Below are positions 12,079 through 21,154 of a stretch of DNA of 64,000 nt, piece by piece. The number at the start of each line of letters is the position of its first letter. Within the stretch, counting starts at the first letter, position 1. The position numbers were made by a program, and so were the translations under genes. The stretch spans positions 153,782,199-153,846,198 of the forward strand of contig OX235279.1 in the NCBI GenBank assembly GCA_944472155.2, in the 5' to 3' direction. A model generated the notes under the pieces. That model made no database searches. It was not told the origin of the DNA and saw nothing but the letters and a program-made list of their open reading frames with translations. Origin of the DNA: Trichobilharzia szidati (lineage: Eukaryota; Platyhelminthes; Trematoda; Strigeidida; Schistosomatidae).

Positions 12079-12263
12079 AGAGTATAACTCCATTATAGAT
12101 AAGATTTTATTTTGATAAATTACACAGTGTTATACAGTAATATTAAATGATGACGTTTCGAGCACAAACTATTGCTCATAATCATATCATCAGTTAATAT
12201 TACTGCATAACACTGTGTGATTTATCAAAATACAATCTTATCCATAATGGAGTTATACTCTAC
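12079..12263. repeat. Inverted pair of PLE terminal sequences (hairpin), copy 1
   Basis: Two ~70-base arms, GAGTATAACTCCATTAT... (12,079 onward) and its complement ending ATAATGGAGTTATACTC (to 12,261), surround a central ~50 bases. Read on the minus strand, the centre is the PLE terminal motif ATGATTATGAGCAA...GTGCTCGAAACGTC also found at 16,481-16,522 and 19,824-19,859. The right arm continues CTACCACAGTGC as in the full PLE 3' end (19,931-19,943). This is a head-to-head arrangement of PLE ends with no coding body between them. Confidence 0.85.
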
Positions 12264-13080
12264 CACAGTGCCCAATTTTTATATTTATTTTAAATCATAG
12301 AGATTTAAAGGCACGTGGTATATACAGAGAATGATGAACAGGTGACAAGATGTTTTACTGACGAGTTTGTGAAGATTATAATTTATGTACCAAAAGCGTG
12401 ATTTTCAACCAACCGAATGAGACGAACTGTGAATACAATGAACAAATTGGTCAAGCTTAAATTAAACCCATGGGATAATCAAAACTAATAACACCACCAA
12501 CAAAGGAAATATCAGCATGTATGAATGATGAGTCCCAAATTCGTATTCAGTGTCAATGAAGTCAGCTCAGCCTTCCGAAGAACTATTCATTCGAATAGGA
12601 AGTTAAAGAGAAGTGAACAATATACTCTTAGTATAAGAATAATCTAACTTTGCATCCAATAATTTTACTGTAGCATTTAAAAAAATGTTACTTGGAAAAA
12701 ACTTGGTCGAGTGGAAGACCACATAGAACTTCTAGGAAAAAGAAATTTTCTTTGTCTAGTAGCCCGCAATTAACATTAGGTCACATGCAAATATAGCTTT
12801 AGTTGGCCAGGGTGAACTTATCCATCGAAAATTGTGATTTATTAAAAAAAACATGTAGTAACCTGAATCAACCACCAATAATTTCAAATTTTCGCAGTTA
12901 CCATGACTTTAAAGGTCACTAAAGAGAGTTATATACACTTGAAATGTTCTTCGTTTTTCAGGTGTCAATATGTAAATTAGTTATGCGAAAAATGCAGCTT
13001 CACTTTTCATACCATATGCTTTTGTGGGTGACAGTAAAGCTTTATGGAAATGGAGAAGCGATTAAAAACCCCATAAAGTA
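12264..13080. other. No gene recognised
   Basis: Co-linear with 30,140-30,930 in copy 2. A short TGATGAGTCCCAAAT string (12,528-12,542) resembles part of the SM-alpha hammerhead, but no partner strands are visible. Otherwise nothing is seen. Confidence 0.45.
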
Positions 13081-13117
13081 AAAAAAAAGAATTTGAAATT
13101 GAACCCGTATCCTTGGG

Positions 13118-13860
13118 TTGGACCTACAGTTCATAAATCCGGCTTCCATAGACAAAGACGGAATGAATTTAAAACTGAGCCTACGTGTGTATTACCAGAT
13201 GTCTGTTTCCATATACTACAGTAGCTTTACTACTGTAGAAGAGGAAGTCAATTCAAGACATCTGGGCATAGCTGAGGCGCTAGCTATCCAAAACCTCAAA
13301 CCCACGCTTTGTATCCAAAAGAATTACGTCCAGCCCCTGTCCCTGCCATGGCCATCATAAACAGGTAAAATTTTTTTAGTAATGACAATCTTATCACCCT
13401 ACTTATCTAAACTTTTTGTTTATCCATGTTATTTTAAGTTTTTCTTAATCCCTGTCTACACTACCATATTTTCATATCCACTCTTCCTGTTTATTTTGTC
13501 ATTTTACTATTTCTACATATTTAATCCCTGATTGCATAAACAATTATTCATCATATTGGTTTTTTATCCAAAAATCCTGTATATTTTGTTATTTCTACAT
13601 TTCTAACCCCCAATTGCACAATGTCAATCTTCTTAGTTATTATGCTACTTTGTTTGAGGTTTACCCGTCCCCCTGTTTATTATGGCATTCTAATTCCTAA
13701 TTGTAATTTTTATTACTTTGACCCTTAACCGGAAATTACTCTGGAACTTCCCATCCGTTTGATATAAATGCACGAATGTACAGCCTAGATGATGACTTCA
13801 TCGAAAAGAAAATTTTCTTCGCTTCAATTGTCTTTTTAATAACTACTGTAGAAGACTGAT
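13118..13860 (+). pseudogene. PLE C-terminal remnant and 3' region, copy 1
   Basis: An 80-codon frame (13,118-13,360) ends with HLGIAEALAIQNLKPTLCIQ followed by KNYVQPLSLPWPS and a stop. That is the conserved end of the PLE GIY-YIG domain, compare LICIAEALAIETEKPDLCVQ at 44,901-45,140 on the minus strand. The first ~45 codons are not recognisable as PLE and may be flanking DNA. Downstream lies a T-rich 3' region with repeated 'cctgtttattttgtcatt'-type stretches to about 13,860. The nuclease catalytic start is absent, so this is a 5'-truncated fossil, shared with copy 2 (30,971-31,700). Confidence 0.75.
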
Positions 13861-16475
13861 GTCTTGTAAACGTACTTATTATCTGGTAAGAAACCGTGTG
13901 CCTTTAAAGGTGCGTATTCCATCGACTCTATTCTTCAGTCTTCCGTCCTGTTGCTTCTGTATTCCTGTCTACATACAAACAAGTATGCAAACTAACGAGT
14001 ATAATAAGATATTATGCAGTTTTTTTAACTTTTGGTTCTGTTTTTATCATTGACGAACCTTTTCCCATTAACTGAATCAAATTTGTTCACGATTTCGTCT
14101 GAACGCATAGGGTATTCACCGAACAATAGGCTCAAAAATAACACATATCACTAAGATATAAGTTACTGCGCATTTAGTTTAGTTTCTTAAATAACTGAGA
14201 AATATTTATCATTAAGTGAGATTTTACCAATTTTACTAATCTTTGAAATCACTGCAGAGGTTGAGACAGTGTTCTTCAGCGATCACTGATATCTCTGCTC
14301 TCGAATCCATAGAGTATTTCATATTTATGGATGTGTACATTTGAATATATGTGTAGATCATTCTAATTATTTTAAGGAATTCGACGATGATTATATCAAC
14401 GTCGTGTGTTTCCTTTTCCTCAAAAAAGGGATAATGTCTGATAACAGTTATGCTATTTTCTCTAGTTTTATAATATATCTGATGACTATCGAATTCGAAA
14501 GTTGTTAGGTTACTATTAGGTAGCTAAATGGTGGGCAGTCTCACTCAGTCACCTGAATGTCTTGTCTTTGATGCCTAATGTGGTCGCTGGTGTTCACAGA
14601 GTTATATTTCCCATGGCTACGTTAAATGTGGAATATAAAATAAAGGCTGAGCGAAAGACATGATTTACTGGTGAGATAAATGAACCATCTCATTAGACTG
14701 TTCATCCTGAAATGTATCTGATACATAAATCTTTCTCCCAGTGTACTTTTATTTTAATGAGAATGGGAGGGAGAGCAACTACTGCCGTTTCACTGAATAC
14801 CTAAAATGTTGAGGAAGTTGCAAACATAAGACAGGAAGTCATTTCCCCAGCTGAATGAAAGAAACAACTAAGTAGCTAACACAATACAAGCTCAAATTTT
14901 TAAATAACTTGTTAGCTACCACTTGATTAATATCAACTTTCATCTATCTAGGTTAGCGTGAAAATGTTTTGGAACAAACACCTGAGCAGAGTGACATGGT
15001 GTGATGATATTTACGTAAATGTTACTTTTGAATTTTTTCACATAACAACGAAATAGATATTCTCTTTCTTCCTCACAAAGCTGAAACGACTTATCTTTCA
15101 TCTGCTCATCTAACGTGCTTGCTGACATATGGGTATGTAAAATCTTTATTGGATTCCTCTGTATGTTCAAGCATACAGAGTATACTTTGGATTTCACCAA
15201 ATGCTCTGATAAATGTCACATCACATTATTGCAGTCAACTTTATAAAGCACCGTATCCTGTAGTGCGAAATTTAAAGGCATGAAGCGAAAGACTAATATT
15301 TTCTGAAATCATGCTGAATGTAAATGATGTTCCCTAACTAAGCGATCATTTTCTAACAATAAGTTGCGTGCAAAAACACACTTTAGTGTAGTAAATGTTA
15401 CAAATTATTCTTCCCTCAGTTACTGCTAAAAAACGAATTGGATTTGAAAGGGTTGGGTTGTAATGTCTTGACTGATTTCAAGGTATATTTCGTTAAACAT
15501 TGACACCATTTTTGGGGTTTTAAAAACCAAGAAGCACTGCACAGCTGTTTAACCCTAGCTGAAAACTCTTTTGCAGTGTGTTCCAACATAATAGACTTCA
15601 TGGACACCTGATGAAAAATCTTAATCAGTAAGGTCCCAAATGTTGGCTGCTGAGGGAGATAAGTAATGATGGCATTGGATTGCGGTGGCAATATATCACG
15701 TGAACCGACAGAGGTTAGAGTTATTACAACTTGGTGACCTGAAGGCCAGTGAGCTCATCTCTTAAAAATGAATATCTTAGTTTCATTCCAGAAGGAATAA
15801 CAGTAACGCTGTACTGAAGAGACACAAGCTTGGATAAAATTAACTTCCCAGTTTCTAACGATTCTGTAGATAAGGTGATGAAATTCACCTTCAAAATGAT
15901 TTACATTTTTTTGGTGAACCCACATTCTGCCTTCGATGTGAACCTGATACCAACAGAAATTGCTTATGTGCCTAATTAGCAGGACAACTGCTCATATTTC
16001 TGTACTCATCGGCGGACAGAACAGCATTACAGGAAATATGACGCAGATTGGCACCTAAGTTCTTTCCGGTAAAAGCTTAATATTCTCAAAACCTGTTGGC
16101 GAATATGTATTAGGCTGTGATTGAAATAGTTAATTTATTTTGTCTGTTTGTAATATGCATTCACTTCCATACCTCAGTGTAGGGCTGTTATTCAGATAAT
16201 TCTCAAACTTTCCTATCCTTTGATGAGTGATAAACGACATAGCAATAAAGTTTTCACTGCTACATTTACAATATCATTAGGCAGTGTTCTGTTTAAACCT
16301 CAATTACTTTGAAATGTGCAGTAGCGTCAGTTCAATTGTGTGCATAACTCAAGTGTTCGTCTTGATTGAAAGAAAATTCAGGTGATACTAATCGTTCGGC
16401 ACTTATGGGACGAAAGTCACATGGTTAAACCTGATTAAAATTACAATTATTTCATTATTCTTCGTACGTAAATCA
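13861..16475. other. No gene recognised
   Basis: Several 60-110 codon frames occur (13,859-14,053; 14,940-15,200; 15,416-15,691). Their copy 2 counterparts differ mostly by amino-acid-changing substitutions or by single-base slips in homopolymers, so they do not look selected. No repeat family was recognised. Confidence 0.45.
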
Positions 16476-16477
16476 TA

Positions 16478-16618
16478 CCCTGATATGATTATGAGCAATA
16501 AATTGTGCTTGAAACGTCATCAGTTAATAGTACTGGACAACACTGTGAGACTTTATCAAAATAAAATTTACCCATAATGGAATTACACTTTACCACAGTG
16601 CACAAGTTTTATTCTTAC
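16478..16618 (+). repeat. PLE terminal fragment, copy 1
   Basis: Matches the last ~140 bases of the PLE at 19,822-19,965: CTGATATGATTATGAGCAAT, GAAACGTCATCAG, then the ATTACACT...CCACAGTGCACAAG end. It is fused directly to RTE sequence on the opposite strand. Copy 2 keeps the same fusion at 34,299-34,438. Confidence 0.85.
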
Positions 16619-16960
16619 ATCTCCACTTTCTTCTGTTACGTGGTATCCTCTACAGCTGGGTCCACGATTAACCGTAATCTCTCATCTCCTCCTCTAACAC
16701 ACACGATCTCCTCAATGTTACTCTTGCAATGATGGCCCACTCGTTGCTTCCCATTGGGATTCCATTCGAGCCGTTGCCTGCATTGCGCGGGATGTCATTC
16801 GGCAGCCTCCTCAACGTATGCTCGATCCATCTCCATTTTCTCTTAAATATTTGTTTAGCGATCGGCTCTTGGTTGGTTTGTTCCCAGCCGGTGTTTCTTG
16901 GTGCTAATTCTTCCTGGCTAAATAGTGAGAAATATGAATTTTCAAATATCATCTGTTGTC
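16619..16960 (-). mobile_element. RTE LINE C-terminal fragment, copy 1
   Basis: The minus-strand frame 16,952-16,668 reads GWEQTNQEPIAKQIFKRKWR then WIEHTLRRLPNDIPR, and ends VTLRRSCVLEEEMR. This is the SR2-like RTE C-terminus (KRRWKWIGHTLR type). There is no RT or endonuclease core, and the 3' tail has been replaced by the adjoining PLE end. It is shared with copy 2 at 34,439-34,775. Confidence 0.85.
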
Positions 16961-17437
16961 ATTAGATCGGTAATGGTCAGAGGTCAGTTGATCACAAAAA
17001 CGATAACCTTTCAATCTTAAATCTGTTGATTATCATCTCTTAATCTTATTACATATTCATTAAAACGTATTTCATTTACTTCCCTTATAACCCAGCGTTA
17101 CTTAATCGGTTCATTTGTTTTTCTTAGCCTTTACTGACTACATTTGTTTGTTTAATCATCCTGTTTTTCGTTATTCTTTTTACCAAAGATTGCCTCACAT
17201 TTTCATCCTTATTATTGATAAAATCATTATTATTATTATGACTAACTGCACAATTTATATGCACAGTCTTATTATCCTATAGACAAAACACGATGGTTGG
17301 TTTATATTTGAATTTTTAAAGTTATGTATATTAGAGTTAAGCCGCATGAGATCTAACAGAAAACAGTATTGTTCGCTTAAGTGTTTTGTTCTAGATTAAA
17401 AATTGGTCTACTAGTTATGACAAATACTGAGAATTCT

Positions 17438-17868
17438 AAAACAATTAGTTCCCTTTATGAATTTAGATAAAGCAATAAGAAGACGTAATTTGTCTGAATC
17501 GTGTAATGTATTTGCGCAACACATTTCGAACAATCTGATCACACACGGACTTGTCATAGGAATAAAGAGGTGAGAAAATAGACTGAGGTCAAGTTTAAAG
17601 GACATATTCAAGGTCAAAGTAACAATGAAGACCACTAAACCAAATAACAGAGGTAATAGTACTTCTGCTATGGTATCAAAACAAAATTTACCAAGGAAGG
17701 TTTAATGTGATGACAAATTGTTTTTGAACGCATAAAGGTGGCTTAAACTTTCTAATTGCTAGGGCTTCCACAAACTTTAGGATACGCCCCAAACACGTTT
17801 TATAGATAGGTTTAAGGAATCTCTTAACGTCAATTTTATGTCCTGTTTCTATAATATGTTTCGCAATA
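17438..17868 (-). mobile_element. 5'-truncated PLE end, present only in copy 1
   Basis: The minus strand 17,868-17,688 is open and reads KTIAKHIIETGHKIDVKRFL, then LKFVEALAIRKFKPPLCVQ, and ends TLNLPW before a TAA at 17,690-17,688. This is the GIY-YIG domain C-terminus of a PLE, followed by ~250 bases of 3' region. Its far end (AAAACAATTAGTTCCCTTT, 17,438) resembles 60,902-60,921, part of the hairpin PLE arm. In copy 2 the same flanks enclose an unrelated 82 bases (35,254-35,335). Confidence 0.8.
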
Positions 17869-18199
17869 GTTTTATATCAACGAACATCTACATTGTAAGT
17901 ATCCAGACTGTAAATGTTACAAATGTCCCTGAAATAACTTGAATGCCTAGTCAGATTGAATCATTAATAACTAATTAAGATAATCCCAACGTGTTGAAAA
18001 AAACAAAATGTTCCACTGTGTAAATCACAGTTTCTTCAGCAAAATATCGAACTATGACTCGTTAGTGGATGCAGCATGAATCTCATGAAGATGCAATGAA
18101 GAGATGTGGCCGGTGGGGCATGTCATATTAAGGTGAAGTGGATGCTCGTTGGTTGGCAATACTTGCTATAACACAAGTTGAAAAACTTTATAACTCATA

Positions 18200-18385
18200 G
18201 GTCGTCGAATTTCAACCCAGTGGCTGAATGGTCAACGAACTGACCTCTTAACCTGAAGGTACCAGGAGGGGCCATATTTCTGCACTACTGTAGATTCCTG
18301 AACTAGGACGGAAAAGTTGTACGCTACAAACTAGTTTTCAGTAATTCCCCGATTTGTGTCGACTTATGACGAAATGTTTAAAGAA
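18200..18385 (+). mobile_element. Degenerate SINE family B, copy 1
   Basis: CAACCCAGTGGCTGAATGGTC and CCTCTTAACCTGAAGGTACC match the tRNA-like head. GAACTAGGACGGAAAAGTTG retains the second half of the hammerhead-like block. Both box B and the CTGANGA part are lost. The counterpart is at 35,665-35,850. Confidence 0.65.
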
Positions 18386-18619
18386 TTTTCACTACAGAAA
18401 GAGGAGGAAAAGTATTTGAACCCGCAAATCAATTTTAAATCAGTCATATCACTGACTACTTTTAAAATAATGACTACACATATTTAGTTTACTTTTGAAA
18501 AAATTACATTTAGAATTGTGGACTACTCTAAAATTTGTCAGTAATGTGACACAAATATTCATCCAAGATTTCGATAAATTGCATTTATCATAAGAAATGT
18601 TACACATTTTGTATATAGG

Positions 18620-19867
18620 ACGAAACTACTCATTGATGAAATTATTTTAGGAATTCAGTTGTTTAAATTCCAAGGCAAAATATATAGACAAACTGAAGGT
18701 GTAGCAATGGGATCCCCAATATCCTCTATCGTAGCACATATATTTATGGATAACGGGGATAATATGGCTCTTAATACGTTTAATCCTACTCCAAAAATAT
18801 GCTGGAGATATGTGGATGACATTTTCGTGGTGTTAATAACAGAACATATTTCTAGCTTCTTGACACACATAAACTCAATAGTCGAGAGAATAAAATTCGC
18901 ATTTGAAGCCGAAAATGAGCAAGGAGAATTAACCATGTTAGATTGTAAAATAAAACGAATAGAAGAAGGCAAAATACACACTAGTGTTTATAGAAAACCA
19001 ACGCATTCTAATAGATATTTAGACTTTAATTCATCTCATCCGCTAACTGTTAAGGCAGGCTTAGTTAAGCGTTTAACAAACCGAGCAATGGCACTAAGTA
19101 GCACAAAAAAATACCTAAATGATGAGATGAAACAGATAGAAGAAGCGTTGGTGTTAAATAACTATGCTTTAAAATTCATTAGGAAGGTTGAAAAAGGCCA
19201 AAAGAAAAATAGAAAGAATTGTGAAGCTAGTAATAATAACATAAATAAGAGAGAATATAAGTCATCTACAGTTATACCATATAAAGAGGGGACATCTGAG
19301 ACCCTACGTAGGATTCTAAATAAAGCAGGAATTAGGGTGTTGGCATTTAAACCTACAAACTCACTCAGGGACAAGCTCTGTAGGTTAAAGGACCCAGTGG
19401 ACCCAATTAGACAAAATAATATAATTTACAAAATACCCTGCAATGACTGTGAGGTCAACTACATAGGTCAAACTAGTAAGTCAGGGGTAGTCAGATTGTC
19501 AGAACATAAGAATTTAGCTAAGGTAAGAATGGTTGACCCCGAGAAGATAAGTTATTTAGAAAAAAGCTCGGCAACTGCAATGCATACATTAGCGCACAAC
19601 CACACAATAGGGTGGGAGAGGGTTAAAATTCTAAAAAGTAATCCAGGTAGGTGGAGAGAGAGGTTGATTACTGAATCCTTGTTCATCCAATCTACACCCA
19701 ACACATGCAATAGGAATGATTCATCACTAATACCCGAAATATGGAAAATATTACTACCAATCAAATCAAGTGAAAAACAATGGAACTATATAAATGAATT
19801 TAGGAAGTCGTGTGATTACCTTGATATGATTATGAGCAATAAATTGTGCTCGAAACGTCATCAGTAA
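18620..19867 (+). CDS. PLE polyprotein, C-terminal part: reverse transcriptase and GIY-YIG endonuclease
   Basis: 415 codons open without interruption from the insertion junction to TAA at 19,865-19,867. In-frame ATGs are inside the RT, so no native start remains. The frame begins KLLIDEIILGIQ. RT palm motifs follow: YRQTEGVAMGSPIS (near 18,687-18,728) and the catalytic YVDDIFVVL (18,810-18,836) with both aspartates present. A thumb/linker region follows, then the GIY-YIG module with IIYKIPCNDCEVNYIGQTSK (19,421-19,480), VRLSEHKN, and a C-terminal TESLFIQSTPNTCNRNDSS. The N-terminal RT blocks are missing, so the product alone is unlikely to be active. The last codons overlap a hammerhead-like motif. 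Confidence 0.88.
   Translation, partial: TKLLIDEIILGIQLFKFQGKIYRQTEGVAMGSPISSIVAHIFMDNGDNMALNTFNPTPKICWRYVDDIFVVLITEHISSFLTHINSIVERIKFAFEAENEQGELTMLDCKIKRIEEGKIHTSVYRKPTHSNRYLDFNSSHPLTVKAGLVKRLTNRAMALSSTKKYLNDEMKQIEEALVLNNYALKFIRKVEKGQKKNRKNCEASNNNINKREYKSSTVIPYKEGTSETLRRILNKAGIRVLAFKPTNSLRDKLCRLKDPVDPIRQNNIIYKIPCNDCEVNYIGQTSKSGVVRLSEHKNLAKVRMVDPEKISYLEKSSATAMHTLAHNHTIGWERVKILKSNPGRWRERLITESLFIQSTPNTCNRNDSSLIPEIWKILLPIKSSEKQWNYINEFRKSCDYLDMIMSNKLCSKRHQ
19821..19866 (+). ncRNA. Variant hammerhead-like motif at the PLE 3' end
   Basis: The parts occur in hammerhead order: stem I strand TTGAT (19,821-19,825), core ATGATTA plus an extra T, stem II GAGCA...TGCTC (19,834-19,852), GAAA, a minimal stem III with CGTC, then stem I partner ATCAG. 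Compared with the consensus core CUGANGA, C3 is A and G8 is U, which would keep the 3-8 pair. Hammerheads with tiny stem III have been reported in PLEs of other animals. The same motif lies at 16,481-16,523, 34,301-34,342 and, inverted, inside 12,079-12,263 and 29,957-30,139. Activity is not shown; the G8 change could abolish it. Confidence 0.4.
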
Positions 19868-19970
19868 ACATTACTGTATAACATTGTGAGACTTTATCAA
19901 AACAAAATTTACCCATAATGGAATTACACTCTACCACAGTGCACAAGTTTTATTCTTATATCAACTATAG

Positions 19971-20910
19971 TACGACAAAATGACTCTCTGATATGCTTCA
20001 CAGTGATAAGAAATCATCGGCGATTTTCACAAAATTAGTGTGAAGTAGAAGTTTACTGTAATATTTGCATTTTACATCAAAGGTCTTCTAACAACCCTGG
20101 AAAATTTCAAGATGGATTTAATGCCTAGTGCAAGTATGAATACTTAGTTCCTCATCTAAACCAAAGAAACAGAACAGCTTCGTGGCTAGGCTATCGAATG
20201 TATGAAGGAACTAACAGGTTAATTAGCACATACACCTTAAAAGTAAATAATATGCTGATGGATACAAATGAAATTTAAGCAGATTGTCATATATTAGAAC
20301 CTTGTATTTTTTTTGCAGGTTTGACAATGAACTATTTGCACTTGAAACTCAATAAACGCTTTATTTCTGCTTTCAATACAACAAAATTTCTAATGGATTG
20401 TTAGTTCCTATATTACGCAAAATTCCAAAACAGTGGACACGAAGCCTTACATTTCTTGGAAGCATCATTTTCGGATTTCCCGTTAACTGATGTTGTAACG
20501 TCAAAATGTCCTGTCTCTGTTGACATGTCAGGTAATAATATGGGCGCTTTGACCATGTCTTTAAGATAATACAATACTAAATGGTTGGTAGGATGTAGCA
20601 GCGGAATTAATGATTTTTAGTTCATATTATTTGGGATACCTGAGATGGATTTAAAGGCATCCCAGTGAATAGCAGCGTTCCCATTGTTCCTAGCTGATAA
20701 GGCTTTGATGTCTTAATCGACAGATGTTTGGTTTGAGTTTCAGCAGGAACGCCGCCACTCACTGGCGATTCACACACGTGCCAGTGAGAAATCTCAAGTA
20801 CAAATCAAACAAATGTTCTGGATTCCACTTATAGCCAGCAGCAACTAAATAACGCATAGACATGGTTTTAACATCACCCACAGGTAAGCTTACACTATCT
20901 GTTGGACTTA
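19971..20910. other. No gene recognised
   Basis: Co-linear with 36,111-37,070 in copy 2. No credible frame or repeat family was seen. Confidence 0.45.
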
Positions 20911-21154
20911 ATTTCTAAAACTTCTATTTCTCCCCATCCTTGATGTTGGCTGTAGGAGTCTGTCGCACGCATTGACTTAATGTATTAGTCCCTAAGAATT
21001 AGATTATGAGTTATATGCGTTTTGAAAACGTGTTATTTTCAAGTTCTGTTACTGAACTCTGATTGTCAAAAGACCATGAGAATAGTTTCCATTTCATACT
21101 TCAAAATGAATATCTGATGTCCAATCAGTTGGATTAGATCTGTGATTTCTAAAA
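20911..21154. repeat. Copy 1-specific block bounded by 10-base direct repeats
   Basis: ATTTCTAAAA occurs at 20,911-20,920 and again at 21,145-21,154, enclosing ~224 bases absent from copy 2. Where copy 2 should continue, a minus-strand PLE is present instead (37,079-38,998). The block may be a small insertion with a 10-base target-site duplication, or copy 2 may have lost it. Its content is not recognised. Confidence 0.6.

Larger units (their letters stand above)
18619..19965 (+). mobile_element. 5'-truncated, otherwise intact PLE, present only in copy 1
   Basis: Inserted between two copies of TATAG (18,614-18,618 and 19,966-19,970). Copy 2 has the uninterrupted site with one TATAG at 36,106-36,110, so 1,347 bases plus a 5-base duplication were added here. 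The element begins abruptly inside the reverse transcriptase, with the frame open from the junction, and ends with a ~100-base 3' region (CCACAGTGCACAAGTTTTAT). 5' truncation and a short target-site duplication are usual for PLEs. The open frame and the clean empty site indicate a recent insertion after the copies separated. Confidence 0.9.

Noticed and set aside
12528..12542. TGATGAGTCCCAAAT, matching part of the SM-alpha hammerhead core
   Set aside because: No GAAA at the right distance, no complementary stem II and no SINE head nearby; probably chance.
13780..13825. GATGATGACTTCATCGAAAAG as a possible hammerhead core
   Set aside because: The hairpin would have almost no loop, and the copy 2 form (near 31,620) breaks it (CTTCGTTGAAAG); no stem I or III is visible.
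15416..15691. 91-codon minus-strand frame also seen at 33,217-33,408
   Set aside because: The copies differ mainly by amino-acid changes; no recognisable family.
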